Source: Bacteroidota bacterium
GTDB lineage: Bacteria > Bacteroidota > Bacteroidia > Bacteroidales > UBA10428
Assembly (NCBI GenBank): GCA_003252385.1
Contig: QKEH01000019.1
Location: 24,401 to 88,400 of the forward strand
DNA: 64,000 nucleotides
Direction: 5' to 3'
Part shown: positions 1 to 10,615 of the stretch, one piece after another
Numbering within the stretch: the stretch's first letter is position 1
Layout of the letters: each line of letters starts with the position of its first letter
Made by a program: the position numbers and the translations under genes
The notes under the pieces: generated by a model
The model's input: the letters and a program-made list of their open reading frames with translations, nothing else
Told to the model about the DNA's origin: nothing
The model's database searches: none

Positions 1-165
1 GTAATTGGGTTTATTCTCAATATCCTGCAAATTCTCCATATTGCCGGCATAGGTCAGCCAATCCACATTTACAATCAGGTAATTGGGGTATTTGTTCACA
101 AACTCACGAACTACGTGCGAACCAATAAATCCAGCCCCTCCGGTGATAAGTATTGTTTTTTGCAT
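1..165 (-). CDS. rfbB: dTDP-glucose 4,6-dehydratase, N-terminal fragment (runs off the window edge)
   Basis: Reverse complement from the CAT at 163-165 reads MQKTILITGGAGFIGSHVVREFVNKYPNYLIVNVDWLTYAGNMENL..., with the SDR GGAGFIGS motif and RfbB-like 'D.LTYAGN'. Confidence 0.85.
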   Translation of the reverse strand, partial: MQKTILITGGAGFIGSHVVREFVNKYPNYLIVNVDWLTYAGNMENLQDIENKPNY

Positions 166-236
166 GGTATGTGGGTTAAAAGTAAAGCGAAAAAGTGTAC
201 ATACCTCGGTACACTTTTTCGCTGTTGGTTACGTGC

Positions 237-1259
237 TTAGTTAATATTTCGGATCTTTTTCTCCCATGCCCAGGCGGTTGCCAGGGTTTGTTCGAGCGGG
301 GTGTCGGCAGTCCAGCCCAACTCATTGTTGGCATAGCGGGTGTCGGCCCAAACTTTTTCTATATCGCCTTCGCGACGGGCTACCAATTCATAATTTAATT
401 TTTTTCCCGTGGCTTTTTCAAAAGCATGGATGATTTCCAGTACCGAACTACCGGTGCCGGTGCCCAGGTTAAATATTTCGAAATCCTTCTTGTTCTGGTT
501 GTCCAGCATGCGTTTCACGGAAATTACATGAGCTTTTGCCAGGTCAACCACATAGATGTAGTCGCGAATGGCCGTGCCATCGGGGGTGTTGTAATCGCTT
601 CCAAACACGCGTAGTTTCTCACGAAGTCCGGCAGCGGTCTGTGTAACAAAGGGTACCAGGTTCTGAGGAACACCCAGAGGCAGTTCCCCAATAGCAGCCG
701 ACGGATGAGCTCCCACCGGGTTAAAATAGCGGAGGGCAATAGCTTTTAGCCCTTGGGTGGCATGCAAAGTATCCTCAATGATTTCTTCGGCAATTTGTTT
801 GGTATTACCGTAGGGCGAAAGGGCTTTCTTGATAGGAGCGTTTTCGGTAACCGGGAGTTGATCGGGCTGGCCGTACACCGTGCACGATGAAGAGAACACT
901 ATGGAAGAGGTGCCGTATTTTTTCATCGCTTCCAGCAGGTAAATTAACGAGTTGATATTGTTGTGGTAATATTCCAACGGTTTATCAACCGATTCACCCA
1001 CCGCTTTATGGGCAGCGAAATGGATGATTGCATCGATTTTATAGTGTTTGAACAGAGCCATCGTTTTTTCGCGGTCGCACAGGTCAAACTGTTCAAATGC
1101 GGGACGTACACCGGTAATACTTTCAATACCATCAATTACATCGGCCTGCGAATTCGACAGATTATCAACAATTACCACCTTATAGCCGGTTTCTATTAAC
1201 TCAACGGCAGTATGTGAACCTATGTATCCGGTTCCTCCTGTTACTAAAACTGTTTGCAT
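237..1259 (-). CDS. galE: UDP-glucose 4-epimerase
   Basis: 340 aa; VLVTGGTGYIGSHTAVELIE, YG.TK active-site region and GalE-like C-terminus (WADTRYANNELGWTAD). Confidence 0.95.
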   Translation of the reverse strand: MQTVLVTGGTGYIGSHTAVELIETGYKVVIVDNLSNSQADVIDGIESITGVRPAFEQFDLCDREKTMALFKHYKIDAIIHFAAHKAVGESVDKPLEYYHNNINSLIYLLEAMKKYGTSSIVFSSSCTVYGQPDQLPVTENAPIKKALSPYGNTKQIAEEIIEDTLHATQGLKAIALRYFNPVGAHPSAAIGELPLGVPQNLVPFVTQTAAGLREKLRVFGSDYNTPDGTAIRDYIYVVDLAKAHVISVKRMLDNQNKKDFEIFNLGTGTGSSVLEIIHAFEKATGKKLNYELVARREGDIEKVWADTRYANNELGWTADTPLEQTLATAWAWEKKIRNIN

Positions 1260-1261
1260 GC

Positions 1262-1840
1262 TTATTCCTTTCTATATACTTGATTATCGATTAATTCATA
1301 TACCTGGTTGCTCTCAGGGCATATTGCCTGGTTATTGGTGTCGAAACGAAGTTTATGACCGTATTCGCTCACCCAGCCGGTTTGCCGGGCCGGATTGCCC
1401 ACTACCAGCGCATACGGACGTATGTCTTTGGTGACAACGGCTCCTGCACCAATCAGAGCATATTCACCAATGGTATGTCCGCATACCACGGTGGCATTGG
1501 CACCAATGGAGGCTCCCTTTTTTACCAGGGTGCGGGCATATTGGTCTTTGCGTACAATGGCACTGCGCGGGTTAACAATATTGGTAAATACCATCGATGG
1601 ACCCAAAAATACATCATCTTCACAGATCACTCCGGTGTAGATGGATACATTGTTTTGCACCTTAACATTGGTTCCTAGTATGACTCCGGGCGAAACGACC
1701 ACATTTTGCCCTATATTGCAGTTGGCTCCCATGGTACAGTTGGTCATAATATGGCTGAAATGCCATATTTTAGAGCCTTCGCCAATGGTGCAACCCGCAT
1801 CAATTACGGCTGTGGAATGTGCAAAATAGGCCTGAGACAT
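1262..1840 (-). CDS. Acyltransferase, left-handed beta-helix, WbpD/WlbB-like N-acetyltransferase
   Basis: 192 aa hexapeptide-repeat protein ([39 protein letters not shown]...[13 protein letters not shown]). Confidence 0.85.
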   Translation of the reverse strand: MSQAYFAHSTAVIDAGCTIGEGSKIWHFSHIMTNCTMGANCNIGQNVVVSPGVILGTNVKVQNNVSIYTGVICEDDVFLGPSMVFTNIVNPRSAIVRKDQYARTLVKKGASIGANATVVCGHTIGEYALIGAGAVVTKDIRPYALVVGNPARQTGWVSEYGHKLRFDTNNQAICPESNQVYELIDNQVYRKE

Positions 1841-1843
1841 GGG

Positions 1844-2962
1844 TTATTTCTTAAAGTAGTTTTCTATTTGGGTGCAAATATAATCCAGTTCGCTTTCCTG
1901 AAGTTCGGTGTGCATTGGAAGCGAAAGTACCTCGTTGGCCAGTTGTGCCGATACCGGGAACTTCCCGACAATGGTAAAGGCTTTTTGACCGTGCATAGGG
2001 ACCGGGTAGTAAATCATAGTTGGAATACCTTTTTTTTCCAGGTAATTCTTCAGCTCGTCACGAACCTCCTTCACCTTCAGTGTGTACTGATGAAATACAT
2101 GACTGGTGTGCCGGGCAGGTGCAGGGGTACAAATGCCTGGCAGAGCCGAAAGCCTCTCGTTATAGTAGCTGGCAGCCTTCCGTCGGGCTAGGGCATATTG
2201 GTTGAGGTACGGTAATTTAACATTTAAAATGGCTGCCTGTATGGAGTCCAAACGGGAGTTAATGCCTACCTCATCGTGGTAGTATTTCACGTTGGCGCCA
2301 TGGTTAGCAATGCATTGCATTTTTTTTGCCAGCGCATCGTGGTTGGTGATGATAGCGCCGCCATCGCCAAAACAACCCAGATTTTTCGATGGGAAGAAGG
2401 AAGTGCAACCAATTGTTCCTAAAGTTCCGGCTTTTCCGCTTAGGGTTCCGTCGTTGTATTCGGCTCCCAGGGCTTGTGCGGTGTCTTCAATAAGATATAG
2501 GTTATGTAGCTCGGCAATGGAAGTTAGTTCGGTCATATTAGCACATTGCCCGTAAAGGTGTACCGGCAAGATGACACGTGTTTTTGGGGTGATAGCCTTG
2601 CGGACTTCGTCCGGATCCATTGTAAACGTGAGGGGATCCACATCCACGATAACCGGCTTTAAACCCAGCAGGGCGATTACTTCCACCGTGGCAATAAAGG
2701 TGAAATCGGGCGAAATAACTTCGTCGCCGGGTTTCAGGTCTAAGGCCATAAGGGCAATTTGCAGGGCATCGGTACCATTGGCACAGGTAATCACATGCCG
2801 GGCATTCAAGTATGCTGCCAGATTCTGGCGAAACGCGTTCACCTGTGGACCGTTAATAAAAGACGTGGTTGAAATAACCTCCTGTATGGCGGCATCTACC
2901 TCGTGCTTTATCTTTTGGTACTGCTTATGCAGATCAACCATCTTAATATCTGGCATGCACAA
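1844..2962 (-). CDS. DegT/DnrJ/EryC1/StrS aminotransferase (WbpE/WlbC-like)
   Basis: 372 aa; IKMVDLHKQYQKIK, CANGTDALQIALMAL, PSKNLGCFGDGGAI PLP-lysine motif. Confidence 0.92.
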   Translation of the reverse strand: MCMPDIKMVDLHKQYQKIKHEVDAAIQEVISTTSFINGPQVNAFRQNLAAYLNARHVITCANGTDALQIALMALDLKPGDEVISPDFTFIATVEVIALLGLKPVIVDVDPLTFTMDPDEVRKAITPKTRVILPVHLYGQCANMTELTSIAELHNLYLIEDTAQALGAEYNDGTLSGKAGTLGTIGCTSFFPSKNLGCFGDGGAIITNHDALAKKMQCIANHGANVKYYHDEVGINSRLDSIQAAILNVKLPYLNQYALARRKAASYYNERLSALPGICTPAPARHTSHVFHQYTLKVKEVRDELKNYLEKKGIPTMIYYPVPMHGQKAFTIVGKFPVSAQLANEVLSLPMHTELQESELDYICTQIENYFKK

Positions 2963-3188
2963 AAATTTTCAGCGAAATTAAGATTTTCAGGTTAACCTAC
3001 CTAACTTCTGTCGATATTCTCGAAATACAAGCACTATCGCATGAACCCGGGTCTCCAGGGATAGAAATAGCATCGTTATGCTCTGAAACACCGGTTTTCC
3101 GTTCAAGAGCATTATCTTGTTCATAACTATTTGGTGGCAATAATTTGTATTTTTGTGCGCTGTTCTATTTTTATCAAAACTCTTTTCA

Positions 3189-4172
3189 TTGGATTTAGCA
3201 CCCTATATACGCGACTTAATTTTATTGAATGAATGCGTAATACTTCGTGGGGTTGGCGGGTTTGAAACCACTTACAAACAGGCCAAACTGGATCGTAGCC
3301 GCAACACCATAGCCCCTCCTAGCAAAAGAATAATTTTTCATCCCGAATGGATTCAGGATAACCGGGTATTGGAGGAACACCTGACCAAAATGTTGGGAAT
3401 CAGTCGGGAGGAAGCTTCAGATCAGGTGGATCGTTTTAGCCACGAGTTCTACCAAAAATTAAAAACTGAAGGAACCGTCTTGTTAGAGGGGATTGGAGAA
3501 TTTCGTTTCAACGAACGTTCGGTGGTACAATTTACGGAGTTGGATCAAACCAACTATTTGGCCGATTCGTTTGGATTGGAGGTGCTCGATATAATACCCG
3601 TAGCTGAAATCCAACCTGCCACCCAGCCGGAAGAGTTACAACCGGTAACGCTTTCCGGTCGGAAATTAACCGGCTGGTATGTTACTATCGGTGTTTTGGT
3701 ATTGGTGGTGGCCGTAACATTGATCATCCTTCTTTCGCAGCAGCAGCAAATGAGCAACCTGGGGTGGCCCTGGTCGGGTAAAACAACTACCGCTGACGAG
3801 GTATGGGTGCTCGGGTCGGCCGATACCCTTGTAAGCGATACAGTTCTTCAATCCATTGAAAACAGTTTAGATCGGCAAACTACGCCACAGCATGCACTGG
3901 CACTGCCTTCGACGGAACAGGTTAAAGACGGAAGCGTCAGTGAAGCAAACTATCTTTTAATCGCGGGTAGTTTTAAGAATAACCGAAATGCCGAACTCCT
4001 GCGCGACCAGTTGATTCGGAAAGGATTTAAGGCCGAAGTCCGCGAAACAGGGATCAATTTTCGTGTCATCATCGGACAGTTTGCCGACAGGCAACAAGCC
4101 ATTCAGGAGCTGAGACGCATGCGTTCGCAACTCGATCAATCGGTGTGGTTGTTGGAGGAAAATCTTAAGTAA
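3189..4172 (+). CDS. HU-domain (CCDC81-like) and SPOR domain membrane protein
   Basis: Translation LDLAPYIRDLILLNECVILRGVGGFETTYKQA...IIFHPEWIQDN, a TM helix (WYVTIGVLVLVVAVTLIILL), and a C-terminal SPOR-like segment (YLLIAGSFKNNRNAELLRDQLIRKGFKAEVR...FRVIIGQFADRQQAIQELRRM). No ATG fits the expected N-terminus; TTG at 3189 is proposed (ORF opens at 3153). Confidence 0.75.
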   Translation: MDLAPYIRDLILLNECVILRGVGGFETTYKQAKLDRSRNTIAPPSKRIIFHPEWIQDNRVLEEHLTKMLGISREEASDQVDRFSHEFYQKLKTEGTVLLEGIGEFRFNERSVVQFTELDQTNYLADSFGLEVLDIIPVAEIQPATQPEELQPVTLSGRKLTGWYVTIGVLVLVVAVTLIILLSQQQQMSNLGWPWSGKTTTADEVWVLGSADTLVSDTVLQSIENSLDRQTTPQHALALPSTEQVKDGSVSEANYLLIAGSFKNNRNAELLRDQLIRKGFKAEVRETGINFRVIIGQFADRQQAIQELRRMRSQLDQSVWLLEENLK

Positions 4173-4174
4173 AG

Positions 4175-5707
4175 TTAATTGAGGTACACGAAGCGATTAA
4201 CAAATCGGTGTTCTATTTCATTCTCCAGGATAACATCCAGATAATAATACTGGTTAGCTGCTAATGAAGTTTGTGCTTCAAAACTTATAATAGCTCTTTC
4301 ATCTCTTGAAGAGTAGGTATCTGCAATAATTTCTAAATTAATAATGGTTCCATCTGTATCGTTAATCAATTTGGCTGATGCTATTTTACTATAGCTCCAG
4401 TAATATGTAAAGAAGTTCGTTGCAGAGGTTATTCCTGTATTTATATTGTCTGAATGGTCGTTTACAGATCTAAGATGTTTTCTTACAAAACGTACCCCGT
4501 AACTGTTTCGTATGCCTGTTTCAGAAGTTATGGTAAAATATTTGTCTTGATAATAGTTGTCAGGTTCATTAGGAATTGGATCTATGCTGGCATTCTCTGA
4601 GATGGTCAAGGAAGGTGAGATATTAGTCAGGTCAACATCGGCCCACACATAGCATAATAAATAATTATCTGTCATTAATCCTGATCTGTCATTCGGGTGG
4701 TATACAGCATAATATCTGCCGTCATCTATTGTAGTCCATAATTGATCTGGAAACTCAAAGGTCTCAAATCGTGCTGCTGTATTTTGAAATTGAATTGGAT
4801 AGTATTCCCGGTTACCTAGGGGATCAATCAGTATAAGATTATTAGTGTCATTCAAATTGGTAATTGTAAGGTTGGAGTTCGGATCAAGTATATACCCTTC
4901 TTGTATCAATGGTGAAAAGTAAGCCTCCCTATATTCTTGGTAATCATAGTATTCATGATAGGGAATGGTAAAGGAAATTTGGTTAGTTTCTGATATTTGC
5001 CCTTCATAGGAGTTTTCCATATTAATGGAAACCGCATTCATTCCCCTTATCTTGTTAACTGCTACTTCATAGTATTTTGTATCTCCATTCTCGGCAGTAA
5101 CAATAAAATTAAACGGATAATTGAAATTTAGTGGTGTGGAGCAATCGGGACTAATGCTAGCTCCTACTGGGAGCTCAATCTGCACTGTTAAGGCAGAAAT
5201 GTCTTGCGATTGATATACATCCAAAGTAATCAGGTTTTCAGATAGCGTGGTTTGTATTTCCTCTATGGTAAATGACTGAATGTTGTTGTAACTCCATCCA
5301 ATCAGTTCAACAATAATGGAATAGATCCTAATATCGCCGTTCTCAGCAGTTACTTGGAATTCACTAATTTCAGTGAAATCAATTGGATCATCGCAACTTG
5401 GAACTATCTGTGCACCTTGGGGTAGGCGCACAACTACTTGTCTGTCATCGATTGATTGGTCATTACTTGCAAAAAGAATTACTTCGTTGCTTTCATGATT
5501 AACTTGGCAACTTATGCCATCAATGGATATCTGAAGGATTTTGTTTTCGGCATTAGCTATAGGGTTCTCAGATTCTTTATCCTTATTACATGAGACAAAT
5601 GCCAAAAAGAGAAAAGCTGTGGTTAGTTGTAAAATAGGTTTCATAAGAAATAGAGCGGATAGTTTCAAGGTTCCTACGAAGACTTTTGGAAAAGGTTCTT
5701 GAAGCAT
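4175..5707 (-). CDS. Secreted lipoprotein with repeated DUF5018-like segments
   Basis: Lipobox MKPILQLTTAFLFLAFVSC-NKD; repeated '...LP.GA.I.P.C..P..F....F.VTAENGD...Y...V'. The true start is probably the internal Met of MKPILQ (near 5644). Confidence 0.7.
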   Translation of the reverse strand: MLQEPFPKVFVGTLKLSALFLMKPILQLTTAFLFLAFVSCNKDKESENPIANAENKILQISIDGISCQVNHESNEVILFASNDQSIDDRQVVVRLPQGAQIVPSCDDPIDFTEISEFQVTAENGDIRIYSIIVELIGWSYNNIQSFTIEEIQTTLSENLITLDVYQSQDISALTVQIELPVGASISPDCSTPLNFNYPFNFIVTAENGDTKYYEVAVNKIRGMNAVSINMENSYEGQISETNQISFTIPYHEYYDYQEYREAYFSPLIQEGYILDPNSNLTITNLNDTNNLILIDPLGNREYYPIQFQNTAARFETFEFPDQLWTTIDDGRYYAVYHPNDRSGLMTDNYLLCYVWADVDLTNISPSLTISENASIDPIPNEPDNYYQDKYFTITSETGIRNSYGVRFVRKHLRSVNDHSDNINTGITSATNFFTYYWSYSKIASAKLINDTDGTIINLEIIADTYSSRDERAIISFEAQTSLAANQYYYLDVILENEIEHRFVNRFVYLN

Positions 5708-5766
5708 ACATAAAACCTAGTAATATACTTTTTCCTATGTACCAGTTTAATGCCTGTAGAAAGAAA

Positions 5767-7800
5767 TTAACTTATACAGCTACCTGGTTTAACCTGAACC
5801 TCAGGCCCAATCATCTTCAGGGTTCCATCTGCATCCTCAACCATCAAAATCATACCTTTCGATTCAATGCCTTTAATGTTCCGGGGCTCCAGGTTTAAAA
5901 GCAGAGTCACCTGCTTGCCGATGATCTTATCAGGTTCAAAATACTCCGCAATTCCCGAAACTACTGTACGTTGATCGACGCCGGTATCTACTTTAAGTTT
6001 CAGGAGTTTTTTGGTTTTTGCCACTTTTTCAGCTTCCAGTATGGTACCAATACGAATATCCATCTTCATAAAATCGTCGTAGGAAACCGCAGGTTTTTGA
6101 ATTGCTACCTGTTGCTGCTGAGCTGCATTTTGTAATTTGGTTTGTTCCAGCTTTTTCAGTTGGGCATCCATCTCCGAGTCTTCAATTTTCCCAAATAATA
6201 GCCCTGCCTGATTGATTTTATGACCTGTCTGCAACAGGTTGGTGTTGCCAAGGGTGTTCCAGTCGATAGCTTCAATATTTAAAAATTCGCGCAGTTTAAC
6301 TACCGTTTTAGGAAGGAAAGGTTCCATCAGGGTCGAAAGGCTGGCAGTTATTTGCAGCGAAATATTCATGATGGTCTTTACCCGTTCCGGATTGCTTTTC
6401 TGCAATGCCCAGGGTTCGGTATCTGCCAGGTACTTGTTGCCCAGCCGTGCCAGTTCCATGGCGTTTTTGAGTGCTTCTCTCAGCCGGAATTGTTCCATGC
6501 TGCTTTCCACAGACGCTTTTATTTGTGCAATGGCGTTAAGCGTTTCGTTATCGAAAGCGGTTAGTTCGCCACGCTCAGGCACCTCTCCTCCATAGTACTT
6601 ATGGGTAAGCACTACCGAGCGGTTCACAAAATTGCCCAGTATGGCAACCAGCTCGTTGTTGTTACGAGCCTGCAGATCCTTCCAGGTAAAGTCGTTGTCC
6701 TTGGTCTCCGGTGCATTGGCACAAAGCACATAGCGAAGCACATCTTCCTTGCCGGGGAAGTCTTCGAGGTACTCATGCAGCCATACGGCCCAGTTGCGAG
6801 AGGTGGATATCTTCTCGCCTTCCAGATTTAAAAATTCATTCGAAGGAACATTTTCGGGGAGTATATAGCTGCCTTCTGCCTTCAGCATCGCAGGGAATAT
6901 TATACAGTGAAAAACAATATTGTCCTTACCAATGAAATGGATCAAACGAGTATCCTTCTGTTTCCAGTATTTTTCCCAATCCGGAGTAAATTCTTTGGTA
7001 GCCGAGATGTATCCGATTGGCGCATCGAACCAAACATAGAGTACTTTGCCATCGGCACCCTCAACGGGTACGGGAATTCCCCAGTTCAAGTCGCGACTCA
7101 CCGCTCGGGGCTGCAATCCGGCATCAATCCACGATTTGCATTGCCCGTATACATTTGGACGCCAATGTGTATTCTCGCTTAAAATCCATTGTTTCAGAAA
7201 AGCTTCGTACTGATCGAGTGGCAGAAACCAGTGTTTGGTATCCTTTAAAGTTGGAGTGCTTCCAGATAGGGTCGATTTGGGATTGAGCAAATCGGTGGCG
7301 TTTAAGGAGGTGCCGCAGGCTTCACATTGGTCGCCGTAGGCTCTGTCGTTTCCGCATTTGGGGCATGTGCCAATAATATAGCGGTCGGCTAAAAACTGTT
7401 GGGCTTCCTCATCGAAATACTGCTGGGTGGTTTTTTCGATGAATTTTCCTTTGTCGTATAAGGTTCTGAAAAAGTCCGAAGCAGTTTTTGCATGTGTTTC
7501 ACTGGTTGTTCGCGAATAGATATCGAATTCGATACCAAAATCGGCAAAAGCCTTCTTATTAATTTTATGATAACGGTCTACGATGTCCTGGGGAGTAACA
7601 CCTTCTTGTTTTGCTTTAATGGTAATTGGCACACCATGCTCATCCGAACCACAAACAAACAGAACTTCTTCTGCCTTCATCCGCAGATACCGCACATAAA
7701 TATCGGCCGGAACGTAAACTCCTGCCAAATGGCCAATGTGAACAGGGCCGTTGGCATAGGGAAGTGCTGCAGTAATCAGGTGGCGTTTGTAGTCTGTCAT
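5767..7800 (-). CDS. metG: Methionyl-tRNA synthetase with C-terminal tRNA-binding domain
   Basis: 677 aa; [25 protein letters not shown], zinc-binding [29 protein letters not shown] (KMSKS region), C-terminal EMAP-type [14 protein letters not shown]. Confidence 0.97.
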   Translation of the reverse strand: MTDYKRHLITAALPYANGPVHIGHLAGVYVPADIYVRYLRMKAEEVLFVCGSDEHGVPITIKAKQEGVTPQDIVDRYHKINKKAFADFGIEFDIYSRTTSETHAKTASDFFRTLYDKGKFIEKTTQQYFDEEAQQFLADRYIIGTCPKCGNDRAYGDQCEACGTSLNATDLLNPKSTLSGSTPTLKDTKHWFLPLDQYEAFLKQWILSENTHWRPNVYGQCKSWIDAGLQPRAVSRDLNWGIPVPVEGADGKVLYVWFDAPIGYISATKEFTPDWEKYWKQKDTRLIHFIGKDNIVFHCIIFPAMLKAEGSYILPENVPSNEFLNLEGEKISTSRNWAVWLHEYLEDFPGKEDVLRYVLCANAPETKDNDFTWKDLQARNNNELVAILGNFVNRSVVLTHKYYGGEVPERGELTAFDNETLNAIAQIKASVESSMEQFRLREALKNAMELARLGNKYLADTEPWALQKSNPERVKTIMNISLQITASLSTLMEPFLPKTVVKLREFLNIEAIDWNTLGNTNLLQTGHKINQAGLLFGKIEDSEMDAQLKKLEQTKLQNAAQQQQVAIQKPAVSYDDFMKMDIRIGTILEAEKVAKTKKLLKLKVDTGVDQRTVVSGIAEYFEPDKIIGKQVTLLLNLEPRNIKGIESKGMILMVEDADGTLKMIGPEVQVKPGSCIS

Positions 7801-7925
7801 GATATAGTTATTTAATCGCTCAGTGTGCGTGTAAGTTTTGTATATTCACTCCCGTTTAAGCAACGGAAATGGTCCCGCAAAGATAGGGAAATGCAGTATT
7901 CTAGGAAATAGCACAGAGAACAACC

Positions 7926-8837
7926 ATGCAAAGTCAGCAAAAAATGCCCACGCTGAAGGCCGGCGATCAAATACGCATTGTGGCTCCGGCCAGCGCAGTA
8001 GAAGAATCGTACATCGAAAATACAATCGAATCGCTGGAGGGTCTTGGATACCAGGTGACCTTGGGAAAACACCTGATGCAAAGATACCATCAGTTTGCCG
8101 GAACCGACCAGCAACGACTTTCCGATTTTCAGGAGGCGCTGGACGACCCACAGGTTCAGGCTATTTTTTGTGCCCGTGGAGGATACGGTTCGGTTCGTAT
8201 TATCGACCGTCTGAATTTTGACCGATTTCAATCGGCACCTAAATGGATAGCAGGCTTTAGCGATATTACGGTTTTTCACGCGCATATTAATTGCCACATG
8301 GGGCTGCCCACGTTACATGCCCCTATGCCGGTTAATTTTTCAAGTACTTTTTTTCAGGAGAATCTCAAACAGCTTAATCGGCTATTACAGAACGATAAAC
8401 CCAAAATTCAGTTTCTTCCGGATAGTTTAAATATGGCAGGGAAAGCAACTGGCCACCTAGTTGGTGGAAATCTGTCCATCCTATACAGCCTACAAGCTAC
8501 CCCTTACGAATTGGACACCCATCAGGCTATATTGTTTATTGAAGATGTGGGTGAACAACTCTATCACTTGGATCGCATGATGAATAACTTTCGGCTATCG
8601 TGCAAATTCAATCAGTTAAGTGGCCTGGTGGTTGGCGATTTCTCCGAGATGAAAGACAAGAAAAGGCCTTTTGGGAAGAATTTTCGCGAGATTATTGCAG
8701 AGTACTTTTTCGGTATGAATATTCCCGTAGCCTTCAATTTTCCGGCGGGTCATACCGAAAACCATGTGCCTCTCCGTTTGGGCTCCGCGGTCGATTTTCA
8801 GGTTCATGCCAACGGAGCCAGTATCACCTATTTGTAA
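7926..8837 (+). CDS. ldcA: LD-carboxypeptidase (MccF/LdcA, S66 family)
   Basis: 303 aa; LKAGDQIRIVAPASAVEES, AIFCARGGYGSVRIIDRLNFD, FSDITVFHAH, GHLVGGNLSIL. Confidence 0.93.
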   Translation: MQSQQKMPTLKAGDQIRIVAPASAVEESYIENTIESLEGLGYQVTLGKHLMQRYHQFAGTDQQRLSDFQEALDDPQVQAIFCARGGYGSVRIIDRLNFDRFQSAPKWIAGFSDITVFHAHINCHMGLPTLHAPMPVNFSSTFFQENLKQLNRLLQNDKPKIQFLPDSLNMAGKATGHLVGGNLSILYSLQATPYELDTHQAILFIEDVGEQLYHLDRMMNNFRLSCKFNQLSGLVVGDFSEMKDKKRPFGKNFREIIAEYFFGMNIPVAFNFPAGHTENHVPLRLGSAVDFQVHANGASITYL

Positions 8838-8948
8838 CTGGCGACCCATTGACCGGGAGCAGGACAATGGGTCAACTCGCATTCGTCGCACAATTTTTTG
8901 AGAAATTGGCTAACTTCATGTAAGCAGATAATTTTTAGTCAGCAGCTT

Positions 8949-9308
8949 ATGGCTCCCACAGTTGAGATTGGTCAAAAAGGCGAAATGCTTGCCGCCGAAC
9001 ACCTGGTTCGAAAGGGTTATAAGTTGATTAGTTTAAACTGGAGGTACAAACATAAAGAGATCGATATCCTGGCATACGATCAACATACTTTGGTGGTGGT
9101 TGAGGTGAAACTCCGAAGTAGCTCCGAATATGGTGAACCCAGTGAATTTGTCACCTTAAAAAAACAAAGATTTTTGGTTGAGGCTGCCGAGGCCTACCTG
9201 GAAACACTTTCAACTGCTCCTGAAGTTCGCTTCGATATCGTTTCCATTGTGGGGCATTCGGGTAATTTCCTGATTGATCATATCGAGGATGCCTTCAACC
9301 CTTCATAA
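8949..9308 (+). CDS. YraN/UPF0102 family putative endonuclease
   Basis: MAPTVEIGQKGEMLAAEHLVRKGYKLISLNWRYKHKEIDILAYDQHTLVVVEVKLRSS, UPF0102 hallmark; ATG at 8949. Confidence 0.92.
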   Translation: MAPTVEIGQKGEMLAAEHLVRKGYKLISLNWRYKHKEIDILAYDQHTLVVVEVKLRSSSEYGEPSEFVTLKKQRFLVEAAEAYLETLSTAPEVRFDIVSIVGHSGNFLIDHIEDAFNPS

Positions 9309-9572
9309 AGGGGATGCAATTACCGATATAGTTTAGGGTACTATCCACGTCGGGTAAATTTTTTCTGAAATTCTTGATATTGTGAACAACTCATTCCGGT
9401 GAAAAGTAAAATATCACTGGAATTTGCTTTACTTTCGGAGTGTTAAAAATGGTTCTTTGCCCGGTTTGAAAGGATTTAACGGCAAATGCTGTAAATTTTT
9501 CACCTTGTAAAGAGGCAATATTTTTACTTATTTTACTTTATTATGATTTAAGTCTTGCTATTGGGCGAGTAT

Positions 9573-10544
9573 ATGAAGTACCTACAATACACAAAAAAAT
9601 TACTGCTGCTGATTTGGAGTGTGTCCCTTGGCGGGTTAGTGCATGCACAACAAATCCCCCAGGTATCCCATTTTATGTACGATAACCTGCGAACCAATCC
9701 GGGCAGTGCCGGAAGTATGGACATGGTTTGCTTAACCGGGATTTCCCGGTTGGGTTTGGTGGGGATTCCCGGAGCACAAAATAACCTCATATTCAGTGCC
9801 GAGGCGCCTTTTAAAATATTGGGCACCAAGCACGGAGTGGGTATGTCGTTTTATAACGATGTAATTGGGTATAATAAAGATATCAATCTGCAATTGGCCT
9901 ATGCCTATCGCTTTACTATTGGAGATGGTACCCTGGGCGTGGGATTGAATGTTGGACTGATAGAAAAAAATCTCGACAGTCCTTCGTGGATAACCTCAAC
10001 CGGAGCGACCGATGACAGTTCTATCCCGGTTGGTGGAGATAATAAAATGGCTTTTGGTTTAGGTGCCGGCATGTTCTATCGAACAGAGGATATTTATTTT
10101 GGAATTGCAGCGCTTAACTTAAACCAACCGGAAATCATTCAGCAAACGACCAGCAATCAGAATAATTCAGAATCAAATTATAACCTTACTCCCCATGTTT
10201 ACGTAACTTCTGGTTACAACATGCAGTTGAGTAATCCGGCATGGGAATTACGGCCGGCGGTTCTTTTAAAATCTGATTTAATCACAACCGACCTGGATGC
10301 TAACCTTACGGCCATGTACAATAAAAAAGTATGGGGAGGCGTTAGCTACAGGGTTGCAGGAGCCGTGGTACTTATGGCCGGGCTCGAAGTTTTTGAGGGG
10401 CTTAAAATTGGGTATTCTTACGATGTGCAAACTACTTCGTTAATTCGGTATACCCAGGGAACCCATGAGATAGTTGCGAATTATTGCTTTAAAATTGGAG
10501 TGGAAAAGGCACCCCAAAAATACAAGAGCATTAGGTTTTTATAA
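9573..10544 (+). CDS. PorP/SprF family type IX secretion outer-membrane protein
   Basis: Signal peptide MKYLQYTKKLLLLIWSVSLGGLVHAQ, QIPQVSHFMYDNLRTNPGSAGS motif, beta-barrel C-terminus; directly upstream of gldK. Confidence 0.93.
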   Translation: MKYLQYTKKLLLLIWSVSLGGLVHAQQIPQVSHFMYDNLRTNPGSAGSMDMVCLTGISRLGLVGIPGAQNNLIFSAEAPFKILGTKHGVGMSFYNDVIGYNKDINLQLAYAYRFTIGDGTLGVGLNVGLIEKNLDSPSWITSTGATDDSSIPVGGDNKMAFGLGAGMFYRTEDIYFGIAALNLNQPEIIQQTTSNQNNSESNYNLTPHVYVTSGYNMQLSNPAWELRPAVLLKSDLITTDLDANLTAMYNKKVWGGVSYRVAGAVVLMAGLEVFEGLKIGYSYDVQTTSLIRYTQGTHEIVANYCFKIGVEKAPQKYKSIRFL

Positions 10545-10615
10545 AAAATTAATTAAATTTATATACGATTTAATTTCGACTAGAAAATAGTTATTTCAGA
10601 TAAATTCCTTTGATT

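Noticed and set aside
7812-8297. 161-aa minus-strand ORF overlapping ldcA
   Set aside because: Antisense to a clear LD-carboxypeptidase; no domain features.
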